Shown: positions 47,261 to 56,653, numbered from the stretch's first letter. The stretch: 64,000 nucleotides of DNA from Geodermatophilus marinus (GCF_003428645.1 NZ_QVQH01000014.1:51847-115846), one strand, 5' to 3'. The notes: a model not told the origin generated them from the sequence alone. Program-made: numbers and translations.

Positions 47261-48307
47261 ATGAGCTCCACCTCTGCCGTGCTGCAGGAACGGTCCACCG
47301 AGCCGGGGGCGCCGGTGCTGGTCGTCGACGATCTCCGGACGCAGATCCACACGCCGCGGGGCGACGTGCAGGCCGTCGACGGCATCTCCTTCACGCTGGG
47401 TCGCGGGGAGACGCTGGGGATCGTCGGCGAATCCGGTTCCGGGAAGTCGGTGCTCGGTCGCACGATCATGGGCCTGTACACCACCGGGCCGACGATGACC
47501 ATCACCGGCCGGGTGCTCATCGCCGGCAAGGACGTGCACGCGCTGAGCACCACCGCGTTGCGCGACCTGTGGGGCGGCGACGTCGGCATGGTGTTCCAGG
47601 ACCCGATGACCGCGCTCAACCCGGTCAAGAAGGTCGGCGTGCACCTCACCGAGAGCCTGCGCAAGCACCGGGGGATGAACCGGGCCCAGGCCGCGGCGCA
47701 CGCCGCGGAACTGCTGAACCTGGTCGGCATCCCGGAACCGCGGCGCCGGCTCGACCAGTACCCCCACGAGCTCTCCGGCGGCATGCGGCAACGGGTGGTG
47801 ATCGCGATGGCGCTGGCCAACGAGCCGGCGCTGCTGATCGCCGACGAGCCGACCACGGCACTCGACGTGACCGTGCAGAAGCAGATCCTCGACCTGCTGG
47901 AGCGGCTGCAGGACGAGCTGGGGATGGCGATCATGCTGATCAGCCACAACCTCGGTGTCGTCGCCGGCCGGGCCGACCGGGTAGCGGTGATGTACGCAGG
48001 GCGGGTGGCGGAGACGGCGGACGCGGCGACGTTGTTCGACGTGCCGCACCACCCCTACACCGAGGCGCTGCTCGAAGCGATCCCGCGGCTGCACCAGCCG
48101 CCGCACGTCCGTCTGGCGGCGATCGACGGCGCGCCGCCCAACATGATCGCCCCCCCGGTCGGCTGCCGGTTCGCGCCCCGGTGCCGCTACGCGCAGCCCG
48201 ACTGCACAGCGGCCCCCCCGGTTCTGGACGCCGCCCTGGTCCGGGGTGTCGCCGACCCGCGGCACTCCTTCGCCTGTTACCACCCCGTCAACGCAGGAGG
48301 ACAGTGA
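47261..48307 (+). CDS. ABC importer ATPase, DppD/OppD type
   Basis: A 348-residue ATPase: Walker A GESGSGKS, Q-loop VFQDPMTALNPVKKVG, signature LSGGMRQR, Walker B LLIADEPTTALD, H-loop ISHNLG, and the family C-terminal cysteine motif GCRFAPRCRYAQPDC. Its stop overlaps the ATG of the next ATPase (TGATG). Confidence 0.92.
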   Translation: MSSTSAVLQERSTEPGAPVLVVDDLRTQIHTPRGDVQAVDGISFTLGRGETLGIVGESGSGKSVLGRTIMGLYTTGPTMTITGRVLIAGKDVHALSTTALRDLWGGDVGMVFQDPMTALNPVKKVGVHLTESLRKHRGMNRAQAAAHAAELLNLVGIPEPRRRLDQYPHELSGGMRQRVVIAMALANEPALLIADEPTTALDVTVQKQILDLLERLQDELGMAIMLISHNLGVVAGRADRVAVMYAGRVAETADAATLFDVPHHPYTEALLEAIPRLHQPPHVRLAAIDGAPPNMIAPPVGCRFAPRCRYAQPDCTAAPPVLDAALVRGVADPRHSFACYHPVNAGGQ

Positions 48308-49311
48308 TGGCCGGGAGTGGAGTCGCGCACCTGCGGCCGGAGACCGAGCGCGTCCTCGCGGTCGAGGACCTCGTGGTGCAGTTCCCCGCGAAGGGTGGTC
48401 ACACGGTGCACGCGGTCTCGGGCATCAGCTTCGACCTGCTCGACGGGGAGACCCTGGGGATCCTGGGCGAGTCCGGGTGCGGCAAGTCCAGTGCCGGACG
48501 CGCGGTGATGCAGCTGCCGCCGCCGACCTCCGGATCGGTGCGGCTGGGCGATGAGGAGCTGACCGGGGTGACGGCGCAGACCGTCCGGGAGCGCCGGGCC
48601 AGGATGCAGATGATCTTCCAGGACCCGGTGTCCTCGCTCAACCCCCGCCGCAAGGTCAAGGACCTCGTGGCCGAGGGGCCGAGGATCTGGGGCAGGGAGG
48701 TCACCCGCGAGCAGATCGAGGTCGTGCTGCGCGCGGTGGGTCTCGACCCCGCGGTGGTGTGGGAGCGCCGGCCGCACGAGCTGTCCGGCGGGCAGTGTCA
48801 GCGGCTCTGCATCGCCCGGGCGCTGATGCTCGATCCGCAGGTGCTGATCTGCGACGAGCCGGTGTCGAGCCTCGACGTCTCGGTGCAGGCGCAGATCCTC
48901 AACCTGCTCGAGGACACGAAGAAGCGCTACGGCTTGAGCATGGTGTTCATCGCGCACGACCTCGCGGTCGTCAAGAACATCAGCGACCGCATCATGATCA
49001 TGTACCTCGGCAAGGTGTGCGAGGTGGTGCCGGCCGGTGACCTGGCCGAGCGCGCCCTGCACCCCTACACGCGGCTGCTGCTGGAGTCGGTGCCGGAGGC
49101 GACCGCCTCGGAGACCGCGATCGGGGGCGCGCAGCGGGCCGGCGGAGAGCTCCCCTCGCCGCTGAACCCGCCCAGCGGCTGCCGGTTCCGCCCCCGTTGC
49201 CCGCTGGCCACCGAGGAGTGCGCGACCGTCGAGCCCCAGCTGCGGCAGGTCGGTGAGGGGCACTTCCTGGCCTGCCACAACTCCGGCCCCGGCGCCTCCG
49301 CCGCGGCCTGA
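48307..49311 (+). CDS. ABC importer ATPase, DppF/OppF type
   Basis: A 334-residue ATPase: Walker A GESGCGKSS, IFQDPVSSLNPRRKV, signature LSGGQCQR, Walker B VLICDEPVSSLD and C-terminal GCRFRPRCPLATEEC. The signature has Cys where Arg or Gln is usual (GGQCQR). It is followed by a strong hairpin and then the binding-protein gene. Confidence 0.92.
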   Translation: MAGSGVAHLRPETERVLAVEDLVVQFPAKGGHTVHAVSGISFDLLDGETLGILGESGCGKSSAGRAVMQLPPPTSGSVRLGDEELTGVTAQTVRERRARMQMIFQDPVSSLNPRRKVKDLVAEGPRIWGREVTREQIEVVLRAVGLDPAVVWERRPHELSGGQCQRLCIARALMLDPQVLICDEPVSSLDVSVQAQILNLLEDTKKRYGLSMVFIAHDLAVVKNISDRIMIMYLGKVCEVVPAGDLAERALHPYTRLLLESVPEATASETAIGGAQRAGGELPSPLNPPSGCRFRPRCPLATEECATVEPQLRQVGEGHFLACHNSGPGASAAA

Positions 49312-49340
49312 TCCACCACCGGTAGCGACTCCCCTCCCAC

Positions 49341-49376
49341 AGCGGTGCCCCGGCCGAGCTCGGCCGGGGCACCGCT
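49341..49376 (+). terminator. Terminator or attenuator after the ABC ATPase genes
   Basis: A perfect 36-bp palindrome (16-bp arms around AGCT) 30 bp after the ATPase stop, followed by CGTT. It separates the membrane/ATPase genes from the binding-protein gene, which has its own motif copy. Confidence 0.75.
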
Positions 49377-49457
49377 CGTTCCTGGGAGCGGTCCGGGGCG
49401 CGCCCAGCAGGAGGGAGGTCGTCGCGGACCCCCGGCGCGGCCCGATGCCCACCTGTG

Positions 49458-49471
49458 ATTCCACTCACCGA
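49458..49471 (-). promoter_or_regulatory. Copy 10 of the shared 14-bp motif
   Basis: The minus strand reads TCGGTGAGTGGAAT, 13 of 14 to CCGRTSAGYGGRAY, 102 bp before the binding-protein start and after the hairpin, suggesting an independent promoter here. Confidence 0.48.
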
Positions 49472-49572
49472 GATGGGGCCCGTGCCGGGCTCGTCCCGTT
49501 GCTTCGCTGGGGCAACCAGCCACCCATGGGCATCCGGTCGGTGGCGCGTGACCGTCCTGTTGGAGGAACTAC

Positions 49573-51189
49573 GTGACAAGATCATTGCTGTCCGCGCGTC
49601 TCGTCGCCACCATCGGTGCCGGTGCCCTCGTGCTGTCCGCGTGCGGAGGCAACGGCGGAAGCGGATCGGCGGGCACCGCGAGCGCGGAATCGCCCGAGCC
49701 GACGATCGGGGTCATCGGCGACCAGCAGGACTGCGGCGAGCCGGTCGAGGGGGGCACGCTGACCCTGGCCGACTTCGCCGAGGCGCGAAGCCTCAACCCG
49801 GCCGAGACGATCGCCACCGGCTACTCGGGGGGCACGGCACTGGCGGCCGTGTACGACGTCCTCGTGCACTACGACCCGGAGACCCAGGAGTTCGAGCCGC
49901 ACCTGGCCGAGGACGTGACGTCCAACGAGGACTTCACGCAGTGGACGGTCACCCTCCGCGACGGGGTCACCTTCAGCGACGGGACACCGCTGAACGCGCA
50001 GGCCGTCGTCGACAGCGTGAACTGGTATCTCGGCAACCGCGGCTTCGACGCCGCGGTCATCGCCCCCAACCTGGGCGGAGTCCGGGCGGAGGACGACCGG
50101 ACCGTCGTCTTCGACCTCAACACGCCGTGGGCCACGTTCCCGGCCATGCTGGGCCAGGCGGTCGGCATGATCGTCGCGCCGGCCGCCATCGCAGGTCAGG
50201 AGTTCCAGCCGATCGGGGCCGGGCCGTTCACGCTGGCCGACTACGCCCCGCAGGAAGAGCTGGTGCTCGACGCCCGGGACGACTACTGGGGCGGAGACCT
50301 GCCTCTCGACCAGCTGCGGTTCGTCTGGCTCAACAACGATGACGCCCGGTTCGAGACCCTCGAGGCCGACGGCGCGGACGTCACGGTGCTGCGGGATCCC
50401 GCGGTGGTCCAGCGGGCGCGGGACGCGGGGTACTCGGGGTACCTGACGGTGCAGAACCTCGGCAACGTGGTCATGCTGAACAACGCCGAAGGGCGGCCGG
50501 CCGCCGACCCGCGGGTGCGGCAGGCCATCGCCCTCGCCACCGATCCCGCCGTCCTCGACCAGCGGGTTTACGGAGGTGTGGACATCGCGAGCAAGGCGCT
50601 GTTCTCGGACCTCTCCCGGTGGCACTCGCCGGACGTCGAGGTGGTGCCGAACGAGGTGGAGGAGGCGCGCGCCCTCGTCGAGGAGGCCAAGGCCGACGGC
50701 TTCGACGGGACCATCGGTTACCTCGGCAATGCCTCCCCGGCCGGCCGGGACCAGGCGCTGGCGGTGCAGGCCATGCTCGAGAACGCCGGATTCACCGTGG
50801 AGACCGAGCTGCTGCAGACGACGGCGGACATCATCCAGCGCGTGTTCGTCAGCCGGGACTACGACATGTCCCAGTCGGGCCTGTCGGTCTCGGAGGAAGA
50901 CCCGTTCCAGCGGCTCTACACCAGCTTCCACAGCCAGTCCCAGTCCAACGCCAGCGGGTACGCCAGTCCGGAGATGGACGCGCTGATCACCGAGCTCCAG
51001 GGCACTCAGGGGGACGACCGCCAGGAGGTCGTCACCCGCATCGAGGAGCTCTACCAGGAGGACGTGCCGGTGCTCCCGCTGTCCCCGGTCACCCCGTTCG
51101 TGCCCTGGCAGGACGACGTGCACGGCATCCAGCCGATCAACGAGGGGATGCTCCTGTTCGACGAGGCCTGGATCGGGGAGTGCTCCTGA
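49573..51189 (+). CDS. ABC importer substrate-binding lipoprotein (SBP family 5)
   Basis: A 538-residue lipoprotein with signal peptide and lipobox VLSAC (Cys about residue 24), then GGTLTLADFAEARSLNPAET and WTVTLRDGVTFSDGTPLNAQAV. It is paralogous to the orphan binding protein at 36077-37690, sharing DDYWGG/DDYWDG, EGRP.ADPRVRQA and FSDLSRWHSP/FPEYSRWHTG segments. GTG start with a GGAGGAAC site. It completes the importer. Confidence 0.9.
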   Translation: MTRSLLSARLVATIGAGALVLSACGGNGGSGSAGTASAESPEPTIGVIGDQQDCGEPVEGGTLTLADFAEARSLNPAETIATGYSGGTALAAVYDVLVHYDPETQEFEPHLAEDVTSNEDFTQWTVTLRDGVTFSDGTPLNAQAVVDSVNWYLGNRGFDAAVIAPNLGGVRAEDDRTVVFDLNTPWATFPAMLGQAVGMIVAPAAIAGQEFQPIGAGPFTLADYAPQEELVLDARDDYWGGDLPLDQLRFVWLNNDDARFETLEADGADVTVLRDPAVVQRARDAGYSGYLTVQNLGNVVMLNNAEGRPAADPRVRQAIALATDPAVLDQRVYGGVDIASKALFSDLSRWHSPDVEVVPNEVEEARALVEEAKADGFDGTIGYLGNASPAGRDQALAVQAMLENAGFTVETELLQTTADIIQRVFVSRDYDMSQSGLSVSEEDPFQRLYTSFHSQSQSNASGYASPEMDALITELQGTQGDDRQEVVTRIEELYQEDVPVLPLSPVTPFVPWQDDVHGIQPINEGMLLFDEAWIGECS

Positions 51190-51267
51190 TCGAGCCACGA
51201 ACCCAGCGCGTCGGCGGAGCCGGACGGCCGGGCCTGACCCCCGTCCTCTGACTCCCGCCCACGCGGG

Positions 51268-51307
51268 CACGGGCCGGCTGCGTGCGACCGCTCGCAGCCG
51301 GCCCGTG
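51268..51307 (+). terminator. Terminator after the binding-protein gene
   Basis: 15-bp perfect arms CACGGGCCGGCTGCG / CGCAGCCGGCCCGTG with a 10-nt loop, 79 bp after the stop codon. No T-run. Confidence 0.75.
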
Positions 51308-51331
51308 GCCGTTCGGACCTGGGACCCGCCC

Positions 51332-51345
51332 GTCCCGCCCACCGG
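51332..51345 (-). promoter_or_regulatory. Copy 11 of the shared 14-bp motif (upstream of amidase)
   Basis: The minus strand reads CCGGTGGGCGGGAC, 13 of 14 to CCGRTSAGYGGRAY, 92 bp before the amidase start and just after the terminator. Confidence 0.45.
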
Positions 51346-51436
51346 GAGAGCCACCGTGACGCAGGGCACCTGGCCCTACCGTGCCATCGGCGCAGCGATG
51401 GACGCCCGGACGGATCCCACAGCAGAGGTGAGGCAG

Positions 51437-52855
51437 ATGACAGCGGAGCCGAACGACGCGATCGCCACCGCAGCGCGCATCCGGAGCGGCGAGATCTCCG
51501 TCCGTGAGGTGGTGGAGGAGGCCATCCGCCGGATCGAGAAGTACGACCCCGGACTCAACGCGGTGGTGGCCACCCGCTTCGACGAGGCGCTGGCGGAGGT
51601 CGACCGCGGTCTGCCCGACGGTCCGCTCCGCGGCGTGCCCACCCTGGTCAAGGACCTCGACGCCGACGTCGCCGGACTGCCGCGGACGGGGGGCAGCCGG
51701 CTCTTCGCCGAGGCCCGCGCCACCCGGGACAGCGAGGTGGTGGCGCGCTACCGGCGCGCCGGCATGGTCGTCCTCGGCATGACGAACAGCCCGGAGCTCG
51801 GCAAGAACGCCAGCACCGAGCCGGTGCTCCACGGTCCGGCGCGCAACCCCTGGAACCCCGCGTACTCCACCGGCGGGTCGAGCGGGGGGTCGGCGGCAGC
51901 CGTGGCCGCCGGCATGGTGCCGGTCGCGCACGGCAGCGACGGCGGCGGGTCCATCCGGATCCCGGCGTCCATGTGCGGCCTGTTCGGTCTCAAGCCCAGC
52001 CGCGGCCGCGTGCCGACCTGGCCCTACTCCGGTGCCCTGGCCTCCCCGGTCACGGCCCACCACGCGGTGACCAGGACCGTCCGGGACAGCGCCCTGCTGT
52101 TGGACATCGTCGCCGGGCCCGTTCCGGGGGACGCGCTGGGCGCACCCACCCCGGACCGGTCCTTCCTCGAGCAGGTGGCTCGGCCTCCCGGCCGGCTGCG
52201 GATCGGCTGGGCCACCGCCGTTCCGGGCGGCATCCCGGTCCACCCGGACTGCGCTGCCGCCGTCGAGCGCGCCGCCACCGTCTGCCGGGACCTCGGGCAC
52301 GCGGTCGCCGAGGTGACCCTGGACTACGACCCCGCCCAGGTCATGGCCGCATCGGGCACGATCATGGCGGCGAGCCTCGTGTCGACCGTCGACCGGCGGT
52401 CGGCCGAGCTGGGTCGGCAACTGCGGGACGACGACCTCGAGCCGTTCACCCGGGTGCTGCTCGAGCACGGCCGGACGATCAGCGGGGTCCAGGTGGTCGA
52501 GGCGCTCCGTGCCGCCCAGGAGGCCGGCTGGCGGCTGGGCCGGCAGTTCGCCGACCACGACCTGCTGCTCCTGCCGACGGTCGCCCAGCCGGTGCCGCTG
52601 CTGGGTACCCTCGACACCACGCGGCCCGAGACGATCTACGAGCACGGCACCACGTTCTCGCTGTGCACCAGCGTGTTCAACGTCACTGGCCTGCCGGCGA
52701 TGTCGGTGCCCTTCGGCACCGACGGTGCCGGCCTCCCGGTGGGTGCCCAGTTCGTCACCGACCTGGGCGGGGAGGGGCTGCTGCTGAGGCTGGCCGGTCA
52801 GCTGGAGCAGGCCGCGCCGTGGCCCCTCCAAGCCCCGGGCTACGCACAGGGATGA
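51437..52855 (+). CDS. Amidase signature family hydrolase
   Basis: A 472-residue amidase with the Ser-cisSer-Lys triad visible: Lys near residue 72 in TLVKDLDA, the cis-Ser in STGGSSGGSAAAVAAG and the nucleophile segment HGSDGGGSIRIPAS. It hydrolyses a carboxamide; the substrate is unknown. Between an importer and a TauE exporter in a steroid region, an amide-conjugated steroid is a reasonable hypothesis. ATG 51437 has a GAGG site; an upstream GTG at 51305 would read through a motif copy. The TauE gene overlaps its stop (ATGA). Confidence 0.87.
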   Translation: MTAEPNDAIATAARIRSGEISVREVVEEAIRRIEKYDPGLNAVVATRFDEALAEVDRGLPDGPLRGVPTLVKDLDADVAGLPRTGGSRLFAEARATRDSEVVARYRRAGMVVLGMTNSPELGKNASTEPVLHGPARNPWNPAYSTGGSSGGSAAAVAAGMVPVAHGSDGGGSIRIPASMCGLFGLKPSRGRVPTWPYSGALASPVTAHHAVTRTVRDSALLLDIVAGPVPGDALGAPTPDRSFLEQVARPPGRLRIGWATAVPGGIPVHPDCAAAVERAATVCRDLGHAVAEVTLDYDPAQVMAASGTIMAASLVSTVDRRSAELGRQLRDDDLEPFTRVLLEHGRTISGVQVVEALRAAQEAGWRLGRQFADHDLLLLPTVAQPVPLLGTLDTTRPETIYEHGTTFSLCTSVFNVTGLPAMSVPFGTDGAGLPVGAQFVTDLGGEGLLLRLAGQLEQAAPWPLQAPGYAQG

Positions 52856-53580
52856 CGCTGCTGGACGTCGGCGCCGTGGCACTGCTGGTTTTCACGGTGG
52901 CCGCGGCGGCTCAGGCGGTGACGGGATTCGGGCTCGCGCTGGTCGCCGTCCCCCTGATGGCCGTGATCATCGACCCGGTCGCGGCCGTGGTGGTCACAAC
53001 CATGGTCGGCCTGGTGCTGACCGGTCTCGCCTCGTACCGGGAGCGCCAGCACGTGGAGGCCCCGGTCGCCGCGCGGCTCACCGGGGCGGCCCTGCTGGGC
53101 ATGCCCCTGGGGCTGCTGACCCTGACGCTGCTGGACGAGCGGTCCCTGGAACTGGTGATCGCCGTCGGTCTGCTGCTGCTCGTCGGTCTGCTCCTCGTCC
53201 GGGTCCCGCTACCTGCCGGCGCGGTCACCCAGTACGGCGCCGGCGTGGTCAGCGGGATGCTGCTGACCTCGACGGGCATGAACGGGCCCCCGGTGGTCCT
53301 CTCCCTCCAGGCACTGCACCTGCCGCCCCGCCGCTTCCGCGGGACGCTGCAGGTGGTGTTCTGCGCGCAGGACCTGGTGGCCGTGGTCGCGTTCGTCGCA
53401 CTCGGCCACGTCGACCCGGTGATCGCCACGGCCGTGCTCGCCGGTGTCGCAGGGGTCCCGGCGGGGTGGTGGGTCGGTGACCGCCTGTTCGGCCTGCTCC
53501 CGCCCGAGCGCTTTCGGGGCGTGGTGCTCTCGACGTTGACCGTGACCGCGCTCGTCGCTCTCTCGGCGGCGGTGGCCTGA
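52852..53580 (+). CDS. TauE/SafE family membrane exporter
   Basis: A 242-residue membrane protein with about eight helices and TauE/SafE features: TVAAAAQAVTGFGLALVAVPLM near the start and GVVSGMLLTSTGMNGPPVVLSLQAL in the middle. The family exports sulfite, taurine, sulfoacetate and other organic anions. The ATG overlaps the amidase stop, so the two are co-translated and probably act on related compounds. Confidence 0.85.
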   Translation: MTLLDVGAVALLVFTVAAAAQAVTGFGLALVAVPLMAVIIDPVAAVVVTTMVGLVLTGLASYRERQHVEAPVAARLTGAALLGMPLGLLTLTLLDERSLELVIAVGLLLLVGLLLVRVPLPAGAVTQYGAGVVSGMLLTSTGMNGPPVVLSLQALHLPPRRFRGTLQVVFCAQDLVAVVAFVALGHVDPVIATAVLAGVAGVPAGWWVGDRLFGLLPPERFRGVVLSTLTVTALVALSAAVA

Positions 53581-53585
53581 CCCGC

Positions 53586-53614
53586 GCGGGCGGGACGGTG
53601 CCCGGCCCGCCCGC
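53586..53614. terminator. Terminator between convergent TauE and PucR-type genes
   Basis: 9-bp arms GCGGGCGGG / CCCGCCCGC with an 11-nt loop, right after the TauE stop and before the convergent regulator. Confidence 0.55.
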
Positions 53615-53681
53615 ACGCGTCCCCCGGCACGACCGCACCGCGGGAGGAGCGGTGCTCACGGCGGCACGGTGCCCGGTGGGG

Positions 53682-54944
53682 TCATCCCGACCGGGCGTCG
53701 GCTCCCGCTGCCGGCAGCGGCCTGGTGGGCCACTCGAGCAGCCGGGCGCCGAGCACCGCCGCCTGCAGGGCGAAGCGCTGGTCGGGCCGGGCCACGCCGT
53801 GCCCGGTCAGCTGGGCCACGCGGGCCAGCCGGTAGGTGACGGTGCGGACCGAGACGTGCAGCCGCCGCGCGGCCTCGGTGGCCACGCCGCCGGCGTCGAA
53901 GTACTCGTGCAGGGTCTCGAGCAGGACCTGCGGGCCGCCGCGGACCTGGCTCAGCGGGCCGAGGACGTCGCGGACGAGGTCCACGATCGCCATCTGGTCG
54001 CGGCCGAGCACCCGGTACACCAGCAGCTCGCGGGCGTGCACCACGTCGTCGTCCAGGCCCAGCCGGTCGGCGAAGGCCAGCGCCTCGCGGGCCTCCTCGT
54101 AGCTGCGGGGCACGCCCCAGACCCCGGGGAACGCCCGCCCGGCGGCCACCCGCCAGCGGCCGGGGACCCGCAGTCGCCGGAGATCCTGCTGCAGGAGGAC
54201 GCCGATGTCCGCGCCGCGCGCCGTGACCTCCGGTGGCGCGGTCCCGGCGGGCGTCCTGCCGGCGGGGACGAGGACGACGACGCGCCCGTCCTTCGTCGCC
54301 ACCAGCACCTCACGGTCGCCGAACCGGTCGACCACAGCGCGTTCGAGCGCGGTAGCGGCGCGGTCGAGGTTGCCCTCGCCGTCGCGCGGAGCCACCAGCG
54401 CGACGTGGTGGGGCTTGCCCAGGTCGATGCCGAACGGTTCGGCGCGTTCGACCATCCGGGACACGTCGGCGTCCCCGCGGAGCAGGTCGTCGACGAACTC
54501 GGCCCGCACCGCCTCCTCCCGGCGGATGGCCTCGCGGCGTTCGGCCTGGTGACCGTCGACGAGCACGCCGACGGCGTCGTCGAGAACGCGCAGCACCGCC
54601 TCCGCGGCGGCGCGGACCTTCTCCGGGTCGTTCGAGCGCACGACGACGGGCAGTCGGCGCCACAGCCGCCAGGCCGCCGACAGGTACAGGTCGACCGCGC
54701 GGCGGGCTCCCACGCCCTGCGCGGCCGCGTGCCGGCCGAGCTCCCGGACGGCGTCGAGCTCCCACGCATCGGGACGCCGCCCGTGGATGGCGGCGTCGGC
54801 GAGCATCGGCAGGTACTCGCCGAGCAGGTCGACGGGCGCGTGCACGGCGCTCGCCGCCGACGTCGCCACCGCGGCCAGCCAGTCGTCGGGCGCAGCCTGC
54901 CCATCGGGCCGTCCGCCGGCCGCAGGTTGCCGGTTGCTCGTCAT
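53682..54944 (-). CDS. PucR/CdaR-type transcriptional regulator
   Basis: A 420-residue regulator. The C-terminus has the PucR helix-turn-helix (LETLHEYFDAGGVATEAARRLHVSVRTVTYRLARV), preceded by a GGDEF-like/CdaR middle region (VALVAPRDGEGNLDRA through RSYEEAREALAFADRLG); the N-terminus looks like an RsbR-type helical sensory domain. ATG 54944 has an AGGAGGG site. Its ligand and targets are unknown; it is convergent with the TauE/amidase genes. Confidence 0.83.
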   Translation of the reverse strand: MTSNRQPAAGGRPDGQAAPDDWLAAVATSAASAVHAPVDLLGEYLPMLADAAIHGRRPDAWELDAVRELGRHAAAQGVGARRAVDLYLSAAWRLWRRLPVVVRSNDPEKVRAAAEAVLRVLDDAVGVLVDGHQAERREAIRREEAVRAEFVDDLLRGDADVSRMVERAEPFGIDLGKPHHVALVAPRDGEGNLDRAATALERAVVDRFGDREVLVATKDGRVVVLVPAGRTPAGTAPPEVTARGADIGVLLQQDLRRLRVPGRWRVAAGRAFPGVWGVPRSYEEAREALAFADRLGLDDDVVHARELLVYRVLGRDQMAIVDLVRDVLGPLSQVRGGPQVLLETLHEYFDAGGVATEAARRLHVSVRTVTYRLARVAQLTGHGVARPDQRFALQAAVLGARLLEWPTRPLPAAGADARSG

Positions 54945-55081
54945 CTGCCCTCCTGGGACCGACCGGTCGAGCGGGGCGCCTTGCCCGCGGTCGGCAACGT
55001 CAGGATGCACCAGCTCTCCGACGCCGCCCCTGGTGGGTCGACGTCGCCGCGGGCATGGTCCGGATCAGCAGGAGGTGCACG

Positions 55082-55480
55082 GTGCTCAGCAGTCACGAAC
55101 AGCGGATCTGGGACGACATCGAACGGTTCTGGGCCAGCGAGGCCGAGGAACCCGTCCTGCCGGGCCCCCAGCCGGCGCGACGGCGTGGATGCGACGCCTA
55201 CGACCTGGACGACCTGGACGACCTGCCGGCCGCGGTGGTGGCCGGTGTCTGGATCGCGATCCTGTTGATCGTCTTCGGTGCCCCGGCGGCCGGCCTCGCG
55301 GTCGGCGCTACCACGGCGCTGGGCTGGATGCTGTGGCGGCACTGGCCACGGCAAGGCGGTGGCGACCGCGGGTCGGTCGCACGGTTTGGAGCTGAGGAGC
55401 CCTGGCTCCGGCGCCTGAGCAGAACTCAGCGGGGAAATCCTCGGGAGAAGGGCGGCGATGACCAGTCGCGGGCCGAGTAG
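55082..55480 (+). CDS. DUF3040 family small membrane protein
   Basis: A 132-residue protein beginning VLSSHEQRIWDDIERFWASE, the DUF3040 signature (LSxHEQRxxxxIE), followed after an acidic segment by a hydrophobic stretch of about 45 residues forming two membrane helices and a basic C-terminus. GTG 55082 has AGGAGG 6 bp upstream. Function unknown; the family is confined to actinobacteria. Confidence 0.8.
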   Translation: MLSSHEQRIWDDIERFWASEAEEPVLPGPQPARRRGCDAYDLDDLDDLPAAVVAGVWIAILLIVFGAPAAGLAVGATTALGWMLWRHWPRQGGGDRGSVARFGAEEPWLRRLSRTQRGNPREKGGDDQSRAE

Positions 55481-55835
55481 CGGCGAGCGGGCGGGCGTCG
55501 GAGCTGTGGCGGTGGGGGAGACCGGGCACCGCGCGGGCGATCGCGGGCGGCCCGCCGAGCCGTGTCCGGCCTGCGGGCGGCCTTCAGGTGATGGGTTGCC
55601 GCCCTCCGGTGGCCGACCAGAGCCATCGGCGTCGTACACGCCGATGGATGTCGCGGCTACGACGACGGGCGGCTCCCGGTCCGCCGGACCCGCGGTCGCT
55701 CAGCACCGTTCGACAGGGAGCGAGCGTCGCTGTGGCGCCGTGCCCGCTGATCGGCCATTGAATGCCGGACGGGGGTCACCTGCTCGACGAGGACGGCGTG
55801 GTCGTCGACGAGCAGCCACTCCGGTGCCGATTCGT
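55481..55835. other. Gap of 355 bp with no convincing gene
   Basis: Several open frames exist on both strands, but none shows a recognisable domain. A minus-strand frame at 55657-55842 (starting MVNESAPEWLLVDDHAV) has a protein-like beginning and then low-complexity basic sequence; it could be a decayed gene. Confidence 0.4.
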
Positions 55836-56375
55836 TCACCACCGATGCCCCAACTCCTGTGGCACCGTATCGGCGGGGTCATGCCAGGTCGGCGGACTGA
55901 GCGCGGCATCCATCCGGCGGAGCTCGTCGCGGTGCAGAGCGGCAAGCCGGCCGAGGAGCAGGTCGCCCCCGTCGGTGAGAGTCACGCGCACCACCCTCCT
56001 GTCGTCGGGGTCTGCGCAGCGCTGGACCAAGCCCTGACCCTGAGCCCGCGACACCAGCTCCACGACGCTGTGGTGCCGGAGTTGCAGGCGCTCGGCCAGC
56101 TCTCGGATCGTCGCCCACTCCCGGCCGGGAAATCCCTTGAGCGCCAGGAGCAGCTGGTACTGCTGTGGCGTGACGTCGTGGCTCCGGACGACCTCCTCGC
56201 TGAAGCGCAGGTACCGTCGGATGGCGAAGCGGAAGCGGGCGAGCGCCTCGAAGTCCTCCTTGGTCAGGGGCTCCTCGAGTGAGGCGACGTCCTCTGGCAG
56301 GTCAGCTGGCGGGGCACCATGTGGCCCCGTGCCGGTGGCCATGGATGAAGGATGGCGAACGACGTCGGCGCTCAT
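55836..56375 (-). CDS. MarR family transcriptional regulator
   Basis: A 179-residue MarR protein with the winged helix ATIRELAERLQLRHHSVVELVSRAQGQGLVQR and wing DPDDRRVVRVTLTDGG. It overlaps the upstream 93-residue gene (ATGA). A dyad at 56740-56754 upstream of this pair resembles a perfect palindrome in front of the stress operon at 58584, so both may be its targets. Confidence 0.87.
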   Translation of the reverse strand: MSADVVRHPSSMATGTGPHGAPPADLPEDVASLEEPLTKEDFEALARFRFAIRRYLRFSEEVVRSHDVTPQQYQLLLALKGFPGREWATIRELAERLQLRHHSVVELVSRAQGQGLVQRCADPDDRRVVRVTLTDGGDLLLGRLAALHRDELRRMDAALSPPTWHDPADTVPQELGHRW

Positions 56376-56653
56376 CGACTCGTTGCGGACCTGATCACGT
56401 CGAGGTAGTCGGCATAGGTCGCGACGACGTCCTCGAGTTCGACCACGTCAGGGAAGTCGGCGACGTCCTGGTGCTCGAGGAGGTAGGCGACGGTTCGTCG
56501 CACCAGGACTTCCTCGTCGTCCTCCCGGACGCCCAGGTCGTCCAGGATGCCGGGAGAGAGGTTGGACCAGGACTCGGCCGTCTCCTCGCGCCGGCTCATG
56601 CGGACGACGAACTGGTGCTCGCCCTGCGGCTCGATGGCGAGGACGTCGGTCAT
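56372..56653 (-). CDS. Conserved hypothetical protein (93 aa)
   Basis: A small acidic protein (MTDVLAIEPQGEHQFVVRMS, later GVREDDEEVLVRRTVAYLLEH and DVVELEDVVATY). No known domain is recognised. The compositional pattern and the ATGA overlap with the MarR gene support a real gene. Confidence 0.65.
   Translation of the reverse strand: MTDVLAIEPQGEHQFVVRMSRREETAESWSNLSPGILDDLGVREDDEEVLVRRTVAYLLEHQDVADFPDVVELEDVVATYADYLDVIRSATSR

Noticed and set aside
55458..56282. 274-aa plus-strand frame overlapping the MarR gene
   Set aside because: Its second half is antisense to the MarR gene and its first half has no recognisable domain.
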